In this document: piece after piece, positions 54,383-62,832 of the stretch
Layout: the number at the start of each line of letters is the position of its first letter
How positions within the stretch are numbered: the first letter of the stretch is position 1
Source of the DNA: Pseudomonas azotoformans
GTDB taxonomy: Bacteria; Pseudomonadota; Gammaproteobacteria; Pseudomonadales; Pseudomonadaceae
DNA: 64,000 nt
Direction of reading: 5' to 3'
NCBI RefSeq assembly: GCF_900103345.1
Contig: NZ_LT629702.1
Location: 4,278,001-4,342,000, forward strand
The notes under the pieces: model-generated
Database searches by the model: none
Told to the model about the DNA's origin: nothing
What the model saw: the letters and a program-made list of their open reading frames with translations, nothing else
Translations under genes and position numbers: made by a program

Positions 54383-55738
54383 ATGAATGCTCTAGCCCGC
54401 CGCGCCGCAGGCCTGCTGTTCAGCACAGTTTGTCTGCCTCTTTCAGCCTTGGCTGCCGACCCACAACCCACCCATGAATTCACCCTGGACAACGGCCTCA
54501 AGGTGGTCGTACGCGAAGACCATCGCGCGCCGGTGGTGGTTTCCCAGGTCTGGTACAAGGTCGGTTCGAGCTACGAAACCCCGGGCCAGACCGGTTTGTC
54601 CCACGCCCTGGAACACATGATGTTCAAGGGCAGCGCCAAGGTAGGGCCCGGCGAAGCCTCGCTGATCCTGCGCGACCTGGGCGCCGAAGAGAACGCCTTC
54701 ACCAGCGATGACTACACCGCTTATTACCAGGTGCTGGCCCGTGATCGGCTGGGCGTTGCCTTCGAGCTGGAAGCCGACCGCATGGCCAGCCTGCGCCTGC
54801 CGGCCGACGAGTTCAGCCGCGAAATCGAGGTAATCAAGGAAGAGCGCCGCCTGCGCACCGACGACAACCCGATGTCCAAGGCCTACGAGCGCTTCAAGGC
54901 CATGGCCTTCCCGGCCAGCGGCTACCACACGCCGACCATCGGCTGGATGGCCGACCTGGACCGCATGAAAGTCGAAGAGCTGCGCCACTGGTACCAATCC
55001 TGGTACGTGCCGAACAATGCCACATTGGTGGTGGTCGGCGACGTCACCCCGGACGAAGTGAAGAACCTGGCCCAGCGCTACTTCGGCCCGATCCCCAAGC
55101 GTGACGTGCCACCGGCCAAGATCCCGATGGAACTGGCCGAGCCCGGCGAGCGGCTGCTGACGCTGCATGTGAAAACCCAATTGCCGAGCGTGATGCTGGG
55201 CTTTAACGTGCCGGGCCTGGCCACCGCCGAAGACAAGCGTTCGGTGCAGGCCCTGCGCCTGATCTCGGCCTTGCTGGACGGCGGCTACAGCGCCCGCATC
55301 TCCGAACAGTTGGAGCGTGGTGAAGAGCTGGTTTCCGCTGCCTCCACCAACTACGACGCCTACACCCGTGGCGATACCCTGTTCATGCTGAGCGCCACGC
55401 CGAATCAGCAGAAGAAGAAAACCGTCGCCCAAGCCGAAGCCGGTCTGTGGCGTCTATTGGAAGAGTTGAAGGCCAAGCCGCCGACCGCCGAAGAACTGGA
55501 ACGCATCCGCGCCCAGGTCATTGCCGGCCTGGTCTACCAGCGTGACTCGATCACCAGCCAGGCCACGGCCATTGGCTCCCTGGAGACCGTCGGCCTGTCC
55601 TGGAAACTGATGGACACGGAACTCGCCGACCTGCAAAGCGTGACCCCGGAAGATATCCAGAAAGCCGCGCGCACCTATTTCACCCGCGAACGTCTGAGCG
55701 TCGCCCATGTTTTGCCTGAGGAGACCGCTCATGAGTGA
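54383..55738 (+). CDS. M16 family zinc metallopeptidase (catalytic subunit)
   Basis: This 451-residue pitrilysin-type peptidase has a signal peptide ending SALA-ADPQ and the inverted zinc motif H74-x-x-E77-H78 (LSHALEHMMFKG), with the distal glutamate expected in 'LEADRMASLRL'. The C-terminal half repeats the fold without the motif. It overlaps the next gene by 8 bp; the two likely form a heterodimer in the periplasm, as in two-subunit M16 enzymes. The substrate is unknown. Confidence 0.92.
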   Translation: MNALARRAAGLLFSTVCLPLSALAADPQPTHEFTLDNGLKVVVREDHRAPVVVSQVWYKVGSSYETPGQTGLSHALEHMMFKGSAKVGPGEASLILRDLGAEENAFTSDDYTAYYQVLARDRLGVAFELEADRMASLRLPADEFSREIEVIKEERRLRTDDNPMSKAYERFKAMAFPASGYHTPTIGWMADLDRMKVEELRHWYQSWYVPNNATLVVVGDVTPDEVKNLAQRYFGPIPKRDVPPAKIPMELAEPGERLLTLHVKTQLPSVMLGFNVPGLATAEDKRSVQALRLISALLDGGYSARISEQLERGEELVSAASTNYDAYTRGDTLFMLSATPNQQKKKTVAQAEAGLWRLLEELKAKPPTAEELERIRAQVIAGLVYQRDSITSQATAIGSLETVGLSWKLMDTELADLQSVTPEDIQKAARTYFTRERLSVAHVLPEETAHE

Positions 55739-57221
55739 TCGCAAAAGCAGCCGCCTGATTTTTCCCGGCCTGATCGTCGTCACACTGATGGCAGCCAGTG
55801 CCGTGTATTTCCTGCGTCCGAGCGAGTCCGTCGCCAGCCAGGCCCTGGAAAAAGCCCAATCGAGCAGCAAGCTGCAATCCCTGGCTGAACTGGACGACAA
55901 GGCACCAACCAACCGTAAGCTCGACGTTCAAACATGGACCACCGCCGAAGGCGCCAAGGTGCTGTTCGTCGAGGCCCATGAACTGCCGATGTTCGACATG
56001 CGCATCCTGTTCGCCGCCGGTAGCAGCCAGGACGGCAACGTACCGGGCCTCGCGCTGATGACCAACGCCATGCTCAACGAAGGCGTGCCGGGCAAGGATG
56101 TGAGCCAGATCGCCCGTGACTTCGAAGGCCTGGGCGCGGACTTCGGCAATGGCGCTTACCGCGACATGGCGCTGGTGTCCTTGCGCAGCCTCAGCGACAG
56201 CAACAAACGCGACGCCGCCCTGAGCCTGTTTGACCAGGTGATCGGCAAACCAACCTTCCCCGCCGACTCCCTGGCGCGGATCAAGAACCAGATCCTCGCC
56301 GGCTTCGAATACCAGAAGCAGAACCCAGGCAAGCTGGCCAGTCTTGAACTGTTCAAGCGCCTGTATGGCGATCATCCGTACGCACACCCAAGCGAAGGTA
56401 CGCCTGAAAGCGTGCCGAAGATTACCCTCGCGCAGTTGCAGGCGTTCCACGCCAAGGCTTACGCAGCGGGCAACGCGGTGATTGCGGTAGTGGGTGACCT
56501 GACCCGCGCCGAAGCCGAAGCCATGACAGCCAAGGTTTCGGCGTCGCTGCCCAAGGGCCCGGCGCTGGCGAAGATCGCCCAGCCGACCGAACCCAAGGCG
56601 GGCCTGAGCCATATCGAGTTCCCATCCAAGCAGACGCATCTGTTGTTCGCGCAACTGGGCATCGACCGCGCCGACCCGGACTACGCCGCCTTGTCCCTGG
56701 GTAACCAGATCCTCGGCGGCGGCGGTTTCGGCACTCGCCTGATGAGCGAAGTGCGTGAAAAACGCGGCCTGACCTACGGCGTGTACTCCGGGTTCTCGCC
56801 GATGCAGGTACGCGGCCCGTTCATGATCAACCTGCAGACCCGCGCCGAAATGAGCGGCGGCACCCTGCGCCTGGTCGAGGATGTGGTGGCCGACTACCTC
56901 AAGACCGGCCCGACGCAAAAAGAGCTGGATGACGCCAAGCGCGAGCTGGCCGGCAGCTTCCCGCTGTCGACCGCCAGCAACGCCGATATCGTCGGGCAGT
57001 TGGGAGCGATGGGTTTCTACAACCTGCCGCTGAGCTATCTGGAAGATTTCATGAAACAATCCCAGGCCCTGACCGTAGAGCAGGTCAAGGCTGCAATGAA
57101 TAAACACTTGAGCGCCGACAAGATGGTCATCGTGACCGCCGGCCCGACGATTGCGCAAAAGCCACTACCGCCCCCCACTGATAAACCCGCCGAGCAGCCG
57201 CTCGGGGTTCCGGAGCATTAA
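55731..57221 (+). CDS. M16 family peptidase-like subunit without zinc motif
   Basis: This 496-residue partner has an N-terminal membrane or signal segment ('LIFPGLIVVTLMAASAVYFL'). Where the zinc motif should be it reads 'VPGLALMTNAMLNEG', with no HxxEH, so it is not expected to be catalytic alone. The R/Y pair in the substrate-binding loop, 'EVREKRGLTYGVYSGFSP', is kept. ATG at 55731 is coupled to the upstream gene; its TAA overlaps the rsmD ATG. Confidence 0.92.
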   Translation: MSDRKSSRLIFPGLIVVTLMAASAVYFLRPSESVASQALEKAQSSSKLQSLAELDDKAPTNRKLDVQTWTTAEGAKVLFVEAHELPMFDMRILFAAGSSQDGNVPGLALMTNAMLNEGVPGKDVSQIARDFEGLGADFGNGAYRDMALVSLRSLSDSNKRDAALSLFDQVIGKPTFPADSLARIKNQILAGFEYQKQNPGKLASLELFKRLYGDHPYAHPSEGTPESVPKITLAQLQAFHAKAYAAGNAVIAVVGDLTRAEAEAMTAKVSASLPKGPALAKIAQPTEPKAGLSHIEFPSKQTHLLFAQLGIDRADPDYAALSLGNQILGGGGFGTRLMSEVREKRGLTYGVYSGFSPMQVRGPFMINLQTRAEMSGGTLRLVEDVVADYLKTGPTQKELDDAKRELAGSFPLSTASNADIVGQLGAMGFYNLPLSYLEDFMKQSQALTVEQVKAAMNKHLSADKMVIVTAGPTIAQKPLPPPTDKPAEQPLGVPEH

Positions 57222-57841
57222 TGGCCAGTTCATCTCGCCCGAAAAAACCTGTCCACAACGTGCATAACGGTGTGGGCCAACTGCGCATCATTGGCGGCGA
57301 ATGGCGCAGCCGCAAGCTGAGCTTCCCCGACGTCGTAGGCCTGCGCCCGACGCCGGACCGCGTGCGTGAAACCCTGTTCAACTGGCTGGCCCCGTACATC
57401 GCGGGCGCCAAGGTGCTGGACCCGTTCGCCGGCAGCGGTGCGCTGTTCCTGGAGGCGCTGTCCCGTGGCGCCGCCCTGGGCCAGGCGCTGGACGCCAGCA
57501 ATGTGGCGGTGTCCAGCCTCAAGGAACACCTGGGCACCCTGCGCTGCACCACCGGCCAGGTGCAAACCGCCGACGCGCTGCGCTATCTCGAAACCCAGCC
57601 GGCCAGCGAATTCGACGTGGTGTTCCTCGACCCGCCGTTCAACCAGAACCTGCTGCCGACCGTGTGCGCGTTGCTGGAAGAACGCCAATGGCTCGCGGCG
57701 GATTCGTGGATCTACACTGAAAGCGAGACCGCGCCTTCTACCCTGGGCTTGCCGGCCACCTGGCGGCTGCACAGGGAGCAGAAGTCCGGACGGGTGTATT
57801 ACGCGTTGTGGCAACGAACTGCACACACTGGTTCACTGTAG
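57221..57841 (+). CDS. rsmD: 16S rRNA (guanine(966)-N(2))-methyltransferase RsmD
   Basis: This 206-residue SAM enzyme methylates G966 of 16S rRNA. It carries 'RIIGGEWRSRKLSFPDVVGL', 'RPTPDRVRETLFNWLAPYI', 'VLDPFAGSGALFLEALSRGA' and the catalytic 'DVVFLDPPFNQNLL'. The ATG shares its A with the previous stop. The last codons run into a REP doublet: the TAG stop is the TAG of TGTAGGAGC, the REP end, so the C-terminal residues may have been altered by the insertion. Confidence 0.95.
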   Translation: MASSSRPKKPVHNVHNGVGQLRIIGGEWRSRKLSFPDVVGLRPTPDRVRETLFNWLAPYIAGAKVLDPFAGSGALFLEALSRGAALGQALDASNVAVSSLKEHLGTLRCTTGQVQTADALRYLETQPASEFDVVFLDPPFNQNLLPTVCALLEERQWLAADSWIYTESETAPSTLGLPATWRLHREQKSGRVYYALWQRTAHTGSL

Positions 57842-57936
57842 GAGCGGGCTTGCCCGCGAAGATCGACAACGATCACGCTGGCATCCTGAATAAACGCGGC
57901 GCCCTTACGTTTTTCGCGAGCAAGCTCGCTCCTACA
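57837..57936. repeat. REP doublet, type A, supplying the rsmD stop codon
   Basis: TGTAGGAGCGGGCTTGCCCG and an inverted type A unit lie between rsmD and the YheT-like gene. The TAG of the first unit is the rsmD stop. Confidence 0.9.
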
Positions 57937-57972
57937 GGGATTTGGGCAGCCCCGTCCGGCACAGAGCATTTC

Positions 57973-58968
57973 ATGACGTCTTCTTGCGACCTGTTCACCC
58001 CCGCCTTCGGCCTCGGCAACCCCCACCTGCAAACACTGTGGGGGCCGCTGTGGCGCCCCACCACCCACATCGAACGCCAACGCGAACGCCTGTGGCTGGA
58101 AGACGGCGACTTCCTCGACCTCGACTGGCATGGCCCCCATGACGCGCAAGCACCGTTGGTGCTGGCGCTGCACGGGTTGACCGGTTCCTCCAACTCGCCC
58201 TACGTGGCCGGCCTGCAAAAAGCCCTGGCCGCGCAAGGCTGGGCCAGCGCGGCGTTGAACTGGCGTGGCTGCTCGGGCGAGCCGAACCTGTTGGCGCGCA
58301 GCTATCACTCCGGCGCAAGCGAAGACCTGGCGGCGGCGATTGCCCATCTGCGGGCCAAGCGGCCGCTGGCGCCGCTGTATGCGGTGGGTTACTCACTGGG
58401 CGGCAATGTGCTGCTCAAGCATTTGGGCGAAACCGGCGAGGCATCGGGGCTGCAAGGCGCGGCGGCAGTGTCGGTGCCGTTTCGCCTGGACCAATGCGCA
58501 GACCGCATCGGCCTCGGCTTTTCGCGGGTCTATCAGAAGCATTTCATGCGGGAAATGCTGGCGTATATCCGCGTCAAGCAAAGCCGCTTTCTACAGGACG
58601 GCCGGGCGGACGGATTGAAGACGCTTGAGGCCCTGGGCTCATTGGACAAGATGCGCACGTTCTGGGACTTTGACGGTCGGGTCACAGCGCCTTTGCACGG
58701 TTTTTTGAGTGCCGAGGACTACTACCGCCGAGCTTCGAGCCGCTATTACCTGGGTGGCATCCGCACGCCCACCCTGATCATCCAGGCCGCCGATGACCCG
58801 TTTGTGTTTGCCCACAGCCTGCCCGAGGCCAGTGAGCTGTCGACGAATACGGAATTTGAGCTGCTGGCCAAGGGTGGGCATGTGGGGTTTGTCGACGGCT
58901 CACTCAAACGCCCAAGTTACTACTTGGAACGCCGCATCCCCGAATGGCTGCTGACACAGCGCGGTTAA
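57973..58968 (+). CDS. YheT family alpha/beta hydrolase
   Basis: This 331-residue hydrolase of the YheT/ABHD1 group starts MTSSCDLFTPAFGLGNPHLQ. The oxyanion region is 'LVLALHGLTGSSNSPYVAGL', the nucleophile elbow is 'YAVGYSLGGNVLLKHLG' (GYSLG), and the catalytic Asp and His lie in 'QAADDPFV' and 'AKGGHVGFVDG'. Family members are esterases of unknown natural substrate. The start at 57973 matches the family; the longer frame to 57808 passes through the REP doublet. Confidence 0.92.
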   Translation: MTSSCDLFTPAFGLGNPHLQTLWGPLWRPTTHIERQRERLWLEDGDFLDLDWHGPHDAQAPLVLALHGLTGSSNSPYVAGLQKALAAQGWASAALNWRGCSGEPNLLARSYHSGASEDLAAAIAHLRAKRPLAPLYAVGYSLGGNVLLKHLGETGEASGLQGAAAVSVPFRLDQCADRIGLGFSRVYQKHFMREMLAYIRVKQSRFLQDGRADGLKTLEALGSLDKMRTFWDFDGRVTAPLHGFLSAEDYYRRASSRYYLGGIRTPTLIIQAADDPFVFAHSLPEASELSTNTEFELLAKGGHVGFVDGSLKRPSYYLERRIPEWLLTQRG

Positions 58969-58969
58969 T

Positions 58970-59063
58970 AATGTGGGAGCGGGCTTGCTCGCGAATGCGG
59001 TGGGTCAGCCAACACGTCATTGACTGGTCCACCGCATTCGCGAGCAAGCCCGCTCCCACATTT
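58970..59063. repeat. REP doublet, type B
   Basis: AATGTGGGAGCGGGCTTGCT and its inverted partner lie between the convergent YheT-like and sulfurtransferase genes. Confidence 0.9.
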
Positions 59064-59088
59064 GGATTGGGTTTACACGACGGATAAC

Positions 59089-59943
59089 TCAGTCGCCGGT
59101 AGCGATGGCCCGCGCCGGATCGGTGATCCACTCGCTCCACGACCCGGCATACAACTTGCCCAACGGGTAACCCGCCAGGCTCAGGGCGAACAGGTTGTGG
59201 CACGCCGTCACCCCTGAACCGCAATACGCCACCAGTTCATCCGGCGAGCGCCCCTGCAATTTTTCGGCGAAGCGTTGCTTGAGTTGGTCGGCGGGCAGGA
59301 AGCGGCCGTCAGCACCCAGGTTTTCGTTGAACGCCGCGCACTGCGCCCCAGGGATGTGCCCGGCAATCGGGTCGATGGGTTCCACTTCACCACGAAAGCG
59401 TGGTTGGGCACGGGCATCGATCAGGGTGAGGCCGGGTTGGCCCAGGCGTTTTTGCAGGTGCTCGGCATCCAGCACCAGGTGATTGTCCGGCGTACCGACG
59501 AAGGTGCCTGGCTCAACCACCGGTGCGTCCAGGCTCAGCGGAAAACCGGCCGCATGCCAGGCCTTGAGGCCACCATCCAGAATAAAGACGCCATCACGCT
59601 TGCCCAGCCACGCCAGCAACCACCAGGCCCGTGCGGCATAGGCACCGGGGCCGTCGTCATACAGCACGATATCGGTGTCGGTTTTGATCCCCCAGGCTCG
59701 CAATTGCTCGGCGAAGGTATCTGCCGCCGGCAACGGATGGCGACCGGTCACGCCCTTGGTCACCGTCCCGCTGAGGTGGCGTTCCAGGTCAGCGTACTGC
59801 GCGCCCTCGATATGCCCCTCAGCATAACTGCAGAGCCCGTAGTCCGGGTCTTCCAGGGCAAAACGGCAATCGAGGATCACCAGCCCGGCCGACTTCTGGC
59901 GCTCGGCCAGTTGCTGGGGGCTGATCAATTGGGCGAGCGGCAT
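59089..59943 (-). CDS. Two-domain rhodanese-type sulfurtransferase (SseA-like)
   Basis: This 284-residue protein has two rhodanese domains. The N-terminal one ('LVILDCRFALEDPDYG') lacks a catalytic cysteine loop; the C-terminal one has C241 in 'LVAYCGSGVTACHNLFAL'. The active loop CGSGVTA is of the mercaptopyruvate/thiosulfate sulfurtransferase type. The donor cannot be read from the sequence. It is monocistronic, 33 bp after the TetR gene on the same strand. Confidence 0.93.
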   Translation of the reverse strand: MPLAQLISPQQLAERQKSAGLVILDCRFALEDPDYGLCSYAEGHIEGAQYADLERHLSGTVTKGVTGRHPLPAADTFAEQLRAWGIKTDTDIVLYDDGPGAYAARAWWLLAWLGKRDGVFILDGGLKAWHAAGFPLSLDAPVVEPGTFVGTPDNHLVLDAEHLQKRLGQPGLTLIDARAQPRFRGEVEPIDPIAGHIPGAQCAAFNENLGADGRFLPADQLKQRFAEKLQGRSPDELVAYCGSGVTACHNLFALSLAGYPLGKLYAGSWSEWITDPARAIATGD

Positions 59944-59976
59944 GACGGACTCCTATGAACAGATTCGGGAAAGGTC

Positions 59977-60648
59977 CTACTTCACTTCTTCCAATGCCTG
60001 ATTCAACGGCACGTAAAACTCTTTGAACAACGCATCGACTGCCTCCTTCGCCTGGGGCGTGACAAACCCCGCCTCCAGCACCAGCACCTGATACACCCCG
60101 CGCTTGATCGCCTCGGCGCTCAAATGTGCAGAGTTTTCATTGGTGGTGCACAGAAACCGCACCCAGGAGGTGAGGATGATCCAGGCATTGAGGGTCAGGG
60201 CTTCGGTTTGCACCGGGTCCATATTGAGGATGCCAGCGTCGACAAACCCTTGGTAAATGGCGCCGCCCTGGGTCAGGCAGCGCTGGGAAAAACGCCGGTA
60301 GCCGGTGGCCAGTTCCGGGTCGCTTTCCAGCAGGTGTTCGAGGTCGCGGTGCAGGAAACGGTAGCGCCACATGCCGGCCAGCACGGCCTGCAGGTAGAAA
60401 CGCTTGTCTTCGACGGTGACGGCGCGGCCTTGGGGTGGGCGCAGGAAACTGTCCACCAGGGCTTCGTATTCACGAAACAGCACGGCGATGATCGCCTGCT
60501 TGTTGGGGAAATGGTAGTACAGGTTGCCCGGCGAAATTTCCATGTGGGCGGCAATGTGGTTGGTGCTCACACTGCGCTCGCCCTGCTGGTTAAAAAGCTC
60601 CAGGCTGGTTTGCACAATGCGCTCGCTGGTCTTTACTCGTGGTGCCAT
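59977..60648 (-). CDS. TetR family transcriptional repressor
   Basis: This 223-residue TetR regulator has the DNA-binding start 'RVKTSERIVQTSLELFNQQG' and 'SVSTNHIAAHMEISPGNLYY', then an all-helical ligand domain ending 'LVLEAGFVTPQAKEAVDALF'. It is divergent from the aldehyde dehydrogenase, and the 146-bp gap contains a 20-bp palindrome placed between -35 and -10 of the other gene, so it probably represses the aldehyde/alcohol oxidation operon. The inducer may be a substrate of these enzymes. Confidence 0.92.
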   Translation of the reverse strand: MAPRVKTSERIVQTSLELFNQQGERSVSTNHIAAHMEISPGNLYYHFPNKQAIIAVLFREYEALVDSFLRPPQGRAVTVEDKRFYLQAVLAGMWRYRFLHRDLEHLLESDPELATGYRRFSQRCLTQGGAIYQGFVDAGILNMDPVQTEALTLNAWIILTSWVRFLCTTNENSAHLSAEAIKRGVYQVLVLEAGFVTPQAKEAVDALFKEFYVPLNQALEEVK

Positions 60649-60731
60649 AGGGGATCAGCTTCTGTACACGTGATAAGGCATCTTACGGCCTATCCTTGCA
60701 CGGATAAAACCGGATGTTGCTGCAATGTTAT

Positions 60732-60760
60732 TTGACAATTTAGAGTAATGACTCTAAAAA
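60732..60760 (+). promoter_or_regulatory. Promoter of the aldehyde dehydrogenase operon with embedded TetR-type operator
   Basis: TTGACA at 60732-60737 and TAAAAA at 60755-60760 are 17 bp apart. Between and partly over them lies the palindrome TTTAGAGT-AATG-ACTCTAAA (60739-60758, perfect 8-bp arms). The layout fits repression by the divergent TetR protein. Confidence 0.75.
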
Positions 60761-60794
60761 TCCAGGCAGACCTATAACAATCGGGAACGCCGCC

Positions 60795-62222
60795 ATGTCT
60801 GCCAACGTTGCCTACCTGCAAGATTCCCAGGCACTGGACCAGCTCCAGCACCTGTTCGATACCCAGCGCCGCGCCTACGCCGCCAACCCGATGCCGCCAG
60901 CCGCGCAGCGCCAGCAATGGCTCAAGGCCCTGCGCGATCTGCTCAGCGACGAGCGCCAGGCGCTGATCGACGCGATCAGCCAGGACTTCAGCCACCGCAG
61001 TGCCGACGAGACACTGTTCGCCGAACTGATGCCCAGCCTGCATGGCATTCACTATGCCAGCAAACACCTCAAGGGCTGGATGAAACCTTCGCGGCGGGCT
61101 GTAGGCATTGCGTTCCAACCGGCCTCGGCCAAAGTCATCTATCAACCATTGGGCGTGGTCGGGGTGATCGTGCCCTGGAACTACCCGCTGTACCTGGCCA
61201 TCGGCCCGTTGGTCGGCGCCCTCGCTGCCGGCAACCGGGTGATGCTCAAGCTCAGTGAGTCCACACCCGCTACCGGCGAATTGCTCAAGGCGCTGCTGGC
61301 GAAAATCTTCCCGGAAGACCTGGTGTGCGTGGTGCTGGGTGAAGCCGAGGTAGGCATGGCGTTTTCCAAGCTGCCCTTCGACCACCTGCTGTTCACCGGC
61401 GCCACCAGCATCGGCAAGCATGTGATGCGTGCGGCGGCCGAACACCTCACGCCGGTCACTCTGGAGTTGGGCGGCAAGTCGCCGGCCATCGTGTCTGCGG
61501 ATGTACCGCTCAAGGACGCAGCCGAGCGTATCGCCTTCGGTAAGGCATTGAACGCCGGGCAAACCTGCGTGGCGCCCGACTATGTATTGGTGCCGGAAGA
61601 CCGCGTCGACGGTTTCGTCGAGGCCTACACCCAGGCTGTTCGCGGGTTTTATCCGACCCTGGCCGACAACCCGGACTACACCGCCATCATCAACGAACGG
61701 CAACTGGCCCGGCTGAATGCCTACGTCAAGGACGCCACCGACAAGGGCGCCACCCTGATTCCGCTGTACGACCAGGGTCAGGCGCGGCGCATGGCCCACA
61801 GCCTGTTGCTGAATGTCAGCGATGACATGACCGTGATGCAGGACGAGATCTTCGGCCCGGTGCTGCCTATCGTGCCGTATCGGGGTATCGACCAGGCCTT
61901 TGCCTACATCAACCAACGCCCTCGCCCACTGGCCCTGTATTACTTCGGCTACAACAAGCGCGAGCAGGACCGGGTACTTCATGAGACCCACTCCGGCGGC
62001 GTATGCCTGAACGACACGCTGCTGCACGTGGCCCAGGACGACATGCCGTTTGGCGGCATCGGCCCGTCGGGCATGGGCCACTACCACGGCCACGAGGGCT
62101 TCCTGACGTTCAGCAAAGCCAAGGGTGTACTGGTGAAGCAGCGCCTGAACGCAGCGAAGCTGATCTATCCGCCCTACGGCAAAGCTATCCAGAAGTTGAT
62201 CCAGAAGCTGTTCGTTCGCTGA
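60795..62222 (+). CDS. Coniferyl-aldehyde-type NAD(P)-dependent aldehyde dehydrogenase
   Basis: This 475-residue aldehyde dehydrogenase oxidises an aldehyde to its acid. The catalytic cysteine is C258 in 'NAGQTCVAPDYVL', the general base is E224 in 'TLELGGKSPAIV', and the cofactor fold shows 'VGVIVPWNYPLYLAIGPLVG' and 'HLLFTGATSIGKHVMRAA'. The sequence most resembles CalB, the coniferyl aldehyde dehydrogenase group, which also includes fatty aldehyde enzymes. It is followed by a Tat protein and a GMC oxidoreductase, suggesting an alcohol-to-acid pathway. Confidence 0.92.
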   Translation: MSANVAYLQDSQALDQLQHLFDTQRRAYAANPMPPAAQRQQWLKALRDLLSDERQALIDAISQDFSHRSADETLFAELMPSLHGIHYASKHLKGWMKPSRRAVGIAFQPASAKVIYQPLGVVGVIVPWNYPLYLAIGPLVGALAAGNRVMLKLSESTPATGELLKALLAKIFPEDLVCVVLGEAEVGMAFSKLPFDHLLFTGATSIGKHVMRAAAEHLTPVTLELGGKSPAIVSADVPLKDAAERIAFGKALNAGQTCVAPDYVLVPEDRVDGFVEAYTQAVRGFYPTLADNPDYTAIINERQLARLNAYVKDATDKGATLIPLYDQGQARRMAHSLLLNVSDDMTVMQDEIFGPVLPIVPYRGIDQAFAYINQRPRPLALYYFGYNKREQDRVLHETHSGGVCLNDTLLHVAQDDMPFGGIGPSGMGHYHGHEGFLTFSKAKGVLVKQRLNAAKLIYPPYGKAIQKLIQKLFVR

Positions 62223-62250
62223 AACCGCCAACCACGGGATAACAATAACA

Positions 62251-62796
62251 ATGAACCCTAGCCTGACTGATTCACCCGCGCTGTCGCGGCGCGGCGTCTT
62301 GAAGATTGGCCTGTGCGCCAGCGCCTTCCTGGCGACCGCCGGGCTGGGCGCCAGCCTCAGCGGTTGCTCCAGCAGCACGCCGGCCAGCGGCTTTGCCATG
62401 CTGCGAGCCAGTGACCTGCCGTTCCTGCGCGCGGTGATCCCGGTGCTGCTCGAAGGCGTCGCCAGCGCCCAGGACGTGGCCGCCGGGATTGAAGACACGC
62501 TGAAAAAACTCGACTACAGCCTGCAACACCTGTCGCCGCAGATGTTCAAGCTCACCCAGCAACTGTTCGACGTATTGGGCATGGGCGTCACCCGTGGGCC
62601 GTTGACCGGGATCTGGGGCAGTTGGGAAAACGCCAGCGCCGAGCAGATCCGCAACTTCCTGCACCGCTGGGAAAACAGCTACCTGAACCTGCTGCGCATG
62701 GGCCAGGGCTCGCTGCTCAAGCTGGTGATCATGGCCTGGTATTTCCAGCCGGCGTCCTGGGCGCATTGCGGTTACCCCGGCCCGCCAAAGATTTGA
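62251..62796 (+). CDS. Tat-exported small protein, probable partner of the GMC oxidoreductase
   Basis: This 181-residue protein has a twin-arginine signal ('SRRGVLKIGLCASAFLAT') that ends in 'ASLSGCSSS', which may be a lipobox, so it may be a Tat-exported lipoprotein. The rest ('ASDLPFLRAVIPVLLEGV', 'VTRGPLTGIWGSWENASAEQ') resembles the small subunit type found beside gluconate-2-dehydrogenase-like GMC enzymes. It starts 28 bp after the aldehyde dehydrogenase and ends 36 bp before the GMC gene. Its role may be to carry the flavoprotein across the membrane. Confidence 0.8.
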   Translation: MNPSLTDSPALSRRGVLKIGLCASAFLATAGLGASLSGCSSSTPASGFAMLRASDLPFLRAVIPVLLEGVASAQDVAAGIEDTLKKLDYSLQHLSPQMFKLTQQLFDVLGMGVTRGPLTGIWGSWENASAEQIRNFLHRWENSYLNLLRMGQGSLLKLVIMAWYFQPASWAHCGYPGPPKI

Positions 62797-62832
62797 TTCG
62801 CCGCCCCCCCATAAAAACAAGAGACGACCCTG

